Shown in pieces: positions 59,344 to 64,000 of a stretch of DNA of 64,000 nt. Source of the stretch: Elysia crispata. Lineage: Eukaryota; Mollusca; Gastropoda; Plakobranchidae. The notes beneath the pieces are model-generated. The model ran no database searches and was not told where the DNA came from. It saw only the letters and a list, made by a program, of their open reading frames with translations. The DNA lies in the NCBI GenBank assembly GCA_033675545.1, contig JAWDGP010005891.1, positions 77,001 through 141,000 of the forward strand, written 5' to 3'. The position numbers and the translations under genes were made by a program. How positions within the stretch are numbered: the first letter of the stretch is position 1; every line of letters starts with the position of its first letter.

Positions 59344-62300
59344 GAAAAAGTTAAGTATTTTATTTGGACCTGAAAGTAGTGTATATTTCAGTTGATATAC
59401 CTGGATCTCTTTTGTGATTTCTTTCATCGTGATTGATATATGTTATTTCATACATGTATTTTGTTCGTGGTTAAAAAGTAAAAAGATATTTTTTTCTTTT
59501 ATAAAAGGGCTGTTTTTGTGCATTTCAACTGAATAAATATTGAACTGAAGTCCTAGATTATTAAAATATATAATTTAGAGTGATTATTTTAGCTTCTGTT
59601 TGAGCCATACTCACATGAAGATTAAAGTTGTATGAATTTTTATAATAGGAGTTAGTCTAAGATCTAACTTTCTACCAATCTAGATGAATGTTTATGAATG
59701 ATATAAGGTTTTGTTATATGTTCTTGAAAGATTGATTTTAATTTGGTATCATTCTTTGTTAAGTTAGAACAAAGAATCTTAGTGTATGCCTTACACTAAA
59801 ATATATGGGTCTTATTTTTGAAAAAGTGAATGTTTTTGGGATTCAGATTGTAGACTAAATATGTCTTATTTGCATTTAAGATTATGCTCTCAGGTTAAAA
59901 TTAGATGCTAATTGCAGAATTGAGATGTATAAACTATATGCTTTTTCTCTTTGCTATGCTGTATATAGCCATCTCTCTTTTCTCAGATTTATTTAATGAT
60001 ACAGACTCCTGACTGTCCATTATATTCTGACTACTTTACAGTTGAATAAAAGTTTTTAAGATATTATTAATTCCACTGTTTTCATCTTCATAAAAATTTT
60101 CATTATGAAAAGATGTTCTTTTGCTTGCAGTATTTACAAGATTTCCTATTCTTCAAAAAAACTTGGAGTTATATCAGATTTACTTATTTATATTTTTTTT
60201 TGCCTTCTTTCGCAACTTACTTTTTTTTATAGTTAAATTGACAAACTCTATGTTTCAATTCATGCATTCAAAAAAAGAATCTTAATTCCAGTTTATAGTT
60301 TAGTGGTCTAATCCAAGTCCATACCCAATTTGCATTGAAACAAACATGTAGTCTGACTAACTTTTAGCTGCTAGCTGGCATTGTATTTTGCATTGATTGT
60401 GATGTTAAACCAATAAAGGAATTCATTTGTTTTTAATCGGCCCTCATTATGATTGGCACCTCATTTCAAGTGGCCTAATTAAATCTATTAGACGAGGCTC
60501 CTCAATGAAAGTATGTTGCTATTTTTTAAGAGGCAAACAAAGAGGTTTTTGTAGATGATTTAAAGCTTCAATCATACTTGTATTTCCTTATATCGAGACA
60601 TGGATCACAGAGATTTGCTGGCTTTATAGATGAAGCGAAAAGATGTAGGTTTAAAGGAGACCTTACTTTAAAAATAAAAGTAAAATGGGGAGTGCAAGAT
60701 CTATTCATTGTGAGTGGTACTCATCTATGTAAAGATTTTATAGGTTTTTCAAATTTTTCAAGTTTTACAAAATTAGAAACGTTTTGAGTTTTTTTGCCTT
60801 TTCTTCTCTCATCCCTTTCCCCAATCCCATTCCTTCTTTTTTGAACCCGTGAAAACAAGAAAAAAAAAATCCAATATCTACATAATACATGAAAACTCCA
60901 ACAAAATGGAGAGAAAAATTGTAGAGAAGCAAAATCAAAACTAACACAAACCCAAGACTTCATGAAGTACAACTGCTGCTGCATTAAAAATCATTTGTAA
61001 ACGATAAAAGACTACTGCTATCTTTTACCTAAAAGCGTGGCAGGGAAACAAGGCTTTCCTAAACTATATGTATTTGGAATTTTTTTAATGCTGGAGATTG
61101 TTTGTCAAGTCCAGTTCAATCATTTAGCACTATGATAGTCCGTTTTTGGTTGTTTTTGTTTCATTATTTTTATGCTGTTTTCAGGAATAATCAACTTCAC
61201 AAAAGTAATACTAGATGCAATTGAAACGTAATTTTGCAAGAGGTTTTTTTTCTCTCCAACTATAGTTCAATCATTTAGCTCTATAACAATTTTTTTTTTA
61301 ATTAATTTTATACTGTTTTGAGGAACAGCTGAATTCACAAAAGAAATATGTTTGCAGTATCAATAATGATATTAAAATTTTTTCATTTATTTCAAACTCA
61401 TTAATTCAGGACTTGAATTTTTGCTCTGCAATTCCCTAGCCATAAAGTGATTTGATTTTTTATGAATCAAAGATGTTGAATTTATCTCATTGTATTTTTC
61501 TTTTGTGGTTGTATTTGCAAGATATTGCAGTTTACCATAACTATCATAGAGCAGCTACATGTTTTGTTGTGTTGAAAATTGTTAATACTTTTCTGTTTAT
61601 CTTTTGGGTTATATCATTATTTTTGTAGCAACTAACTTTGAAATGTGATGTTTTAAAATCCAATGGAATTGTTTATTTATACCTTTTTGTGGTGCTCAGT
61701 GAAAAAAAAAAATTGACCTAAAGTGCCTCATGTTTTTGGGGGAATTTTTTTGGTTTTTATATTTTTTCTCTGTTATCATAAACAGATAAAAAGCCTTTGA
61801 GTACTTTTGTTGCTCTTCAAATTTTTTAGATTTTGTTCTAGCTTAGAGGAATTTTTTTAATGATTACACAAAGTTTTTGTGATATAAATTCTGATGGTTT
61901 TTAAAAGTTTTGTCTTTTAGTTTGATCATCATGTCATAGGTTCCAGTCTCTCTATAAGTACATGCGTTTTTTATTCCGTCTCTTACTATCCACAATTACT
62001 TAAGTCATTTTTTCTGTACAAAAATCTTTTGAATGATAAGGCCATCTACAAAAAATGCTGTCAAAAATATCAAACATCTGAAGGAATAGTGAGAGATCGC
62101 AGGTTTTTTTTTATGGTATTGTCTTTTGTGATCTGTGTACTATTTTTAATTCTTCCTTTCATAGAATAAAAAATAATATTCTGAGTGATGTGTAAGAGCT
62201 CTTCGTGCATGTGTGCTGGATGAAATAGCTAATTTCCCTGTTTCTGTGGCAGTTACGTTTTGAGCAACGATTTTATAATTTCAATTGCCCTAGTATCCCA

Positions 62301-62831
62301 CTATCATTTTGTTAAACATTCAGCTAGGTTTATCTTTTGAAATTCCGAAATCTTGAACATTCAATCATTGTAACTTTACCATCATTACATAGGTCACAGG
62401 AAATTTTTTTCCTTATAGCTTTAAATAGTAAATATAATTTATCACTGTTCTAAATTGTTTTATAACATGCTGCTCGAACAGACCATATTATGTGACAATA
62501 TGAAGAGATAACAAAGGCCCCTCTAAGTGCAAGTTGAAATCAAGATTAACATTAAAAATTCTTTTTTACAGTCATTTCCATAAGAGCTTCAACATTCACA
62601 TGAAATGATTGTGGTATTGATTCTTGTGTGCTTGATTTTGGGCAAAGCATTAAGTTGTGATGCAGAACACAAATTCACATTAAGTAGCATGTTTCTCAGC
62701 TAAAGCAATTTCATTATTGAAGCTTGGCACTACGGGCAGATTTAGAATAGTAGGTAAGCTCTATTACATTCAATTTAGCTTTTTTTTTTGTCGCTGAGGT
62801 AATGGTTGTATCCCCATACAAGAATTGCTGG

Positions 62832-62972
<141 letters not shown>

Positions 62973-63219
62973 AAGGAAATTTTAACAATCCAGAACTACT
63001 AAAAAAGATAATGCTCTTTGCTTGCTGTGTACATATATAAAGGTATTTTTTAAGTTAGTAATACTGAAAAAATTAGATAGTAAAGCTGAAGAAAATCTCT
63101 GAAGATTTAAGCTCTAAGCTATCTCAGGAAAAGAATTACTCTATATATGATATTCAGTTCTGTTGTGGGCCAAAGGCAATCTACCAACAGACTTATTATT
63201 CATTCTGAATCAGAATATT

Positions 63220-63222
<3 letters not shown>

Positions 63223-63257
<35 letters not shown>
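63223..63257. repeat. (AT)n microsatellite
   Basis: About 17 AT units in the right-hand intergenic region. Confidence 0.95.
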
Positions 63258-63260
<3 letters not shown>

Positions 63261-64000
63261 ACTTTTTTTTGTAAGGTACAAGTGAAATATTTTAAATGCC
63301 TAACAGAAAAGACAAATCAAATATGTACATGTATGTGTTGTCAGATGTTTTTTAAGCTTGATTAAACCAGCTTTTTTCAGTGTTTTCTCACTCTTTTTCA
63401 TTAAAAGGAGAAGAGCCTTAAAATGCTAAGTAGTTTTGGAAGACTTATGCAGACTTGTTTTTTTACTTACAATTACATAAGAGATAAAGAGAAGAAGAAG
63501 AATGTTTGTGGCTTGTAAACTGAAGCCTTTAAACTTTCCTTGACTAGTCTAATCAGTGTCTAATTACGGTGCAACTTTGCCTGGGCATGGCACTTATTTT
63601 CTTGACTGTTTTACTTTTCTACTCCTCCCTTCTCCGACTCCCTATGTGCATGATACGGTTTGCTTGAATCCATTGTATAATATTGAAGTATAAGTCAACG
63701 TCAGTTACAGCATTAATGAGAAGTAGCTCTCGTAGGAAGTATATTTTTTCATCTTTTTTTCTCAATCGTTAATTTTTTACTTACCAGAGGCATTTACATG
63801 AAAGAGTTAATATACCTTGTTTTTTTCATTTCTGTCATGAAAATAAAGGAAATAATAATTTTGACAAGCGAATGCTTGGTTCCAAAATGAAATGGCTCTT
63901 TGAATTGTTGGTCCCAATTTATTGACCCCTTAAAAAGTACTGGTTGCTTATAGGTGAATGCATTGTTGAATTTTGAACCACATTAAACTCTATAAAGAAA

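Noticed and set aside
60578..60787. 69-codon ORF downstream of CCP1
   Set aside because: No recognisable domain, no splice or promoter context; compatible with chance in AT-rich DNA.

Overview
The window is AT-rich eukaryotic genomic DNA with many introns, long dinucleotide and trinucleotide microsatellites, and decayed tRNA-derived SINE and LINE fragments. Three genes conserved across animals can be rebuilt exon by exon. The kind of organism is inferred: a lophotrochozoan invertebrate, most likely a mollusc (gastropod-like), judged from how the proteins compare with vertebrate relatives and from the style of the repeats. No prokaryotic, organellar, rRNA, intact tRNA or CRISPR feature was seen.

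Layout. (1) 609-11952, + strand: the 3' part of an SLC23 (nucleobase/ascorbate transporter) gene. Eleven exons encode the last 485 residues; the first exons lie off the left edge. (2) 14421-33430, - strand: a complete AP5B1 gene, the beta subunit of the AP-5 adaptor complex. It has 27 coding exons and a predicted 923 residues. (3) 38387-59226, + strand: a complete AGTPBP1/CCP1 gene (cytosolic carboxypeptidase 1, a tubulin deglutamylase) with 27 coding exons and a predicted 1297 residues, plus at least one 5' UTR exon. SLC23 and AP5B1 converge over about 2.5 kb. AP5B1 and CCP1 diverge from a region of about 3-5 kb. About 4.8 kb after the CCP1 stop holds 3' UTR or intergenic sequence and repeats.

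The exon models were built by matching translated segments to remembered vertebrate proteins, then fixing each junction by GT/AG and reading phase. All junction phases agree, and both complete genes sum to a multiple of three. No search, RNA or alignment was run, so individual junctions remain predictions.

The genes do unrelated jobs: plasma-membrane solute transport, late-endosome to Golgi sorting, and tubulin or acidic-tail deglutamylation. I found no evidence of a cluster working as one system and no clearly new multi-gene system. The points worth a second look are the acidic, Glu-terminated tail of CCP1, a predicted upstream ORF made by splicing its leader, a very long pyrimidine tract next to a CCP1 splice acceptor, an in-frame candidate cassette exon in AP5B1, a 98% identical 248-bp tandem duplication near the CCP1 promoter, and mobile-element remnants in introns of all three genes.
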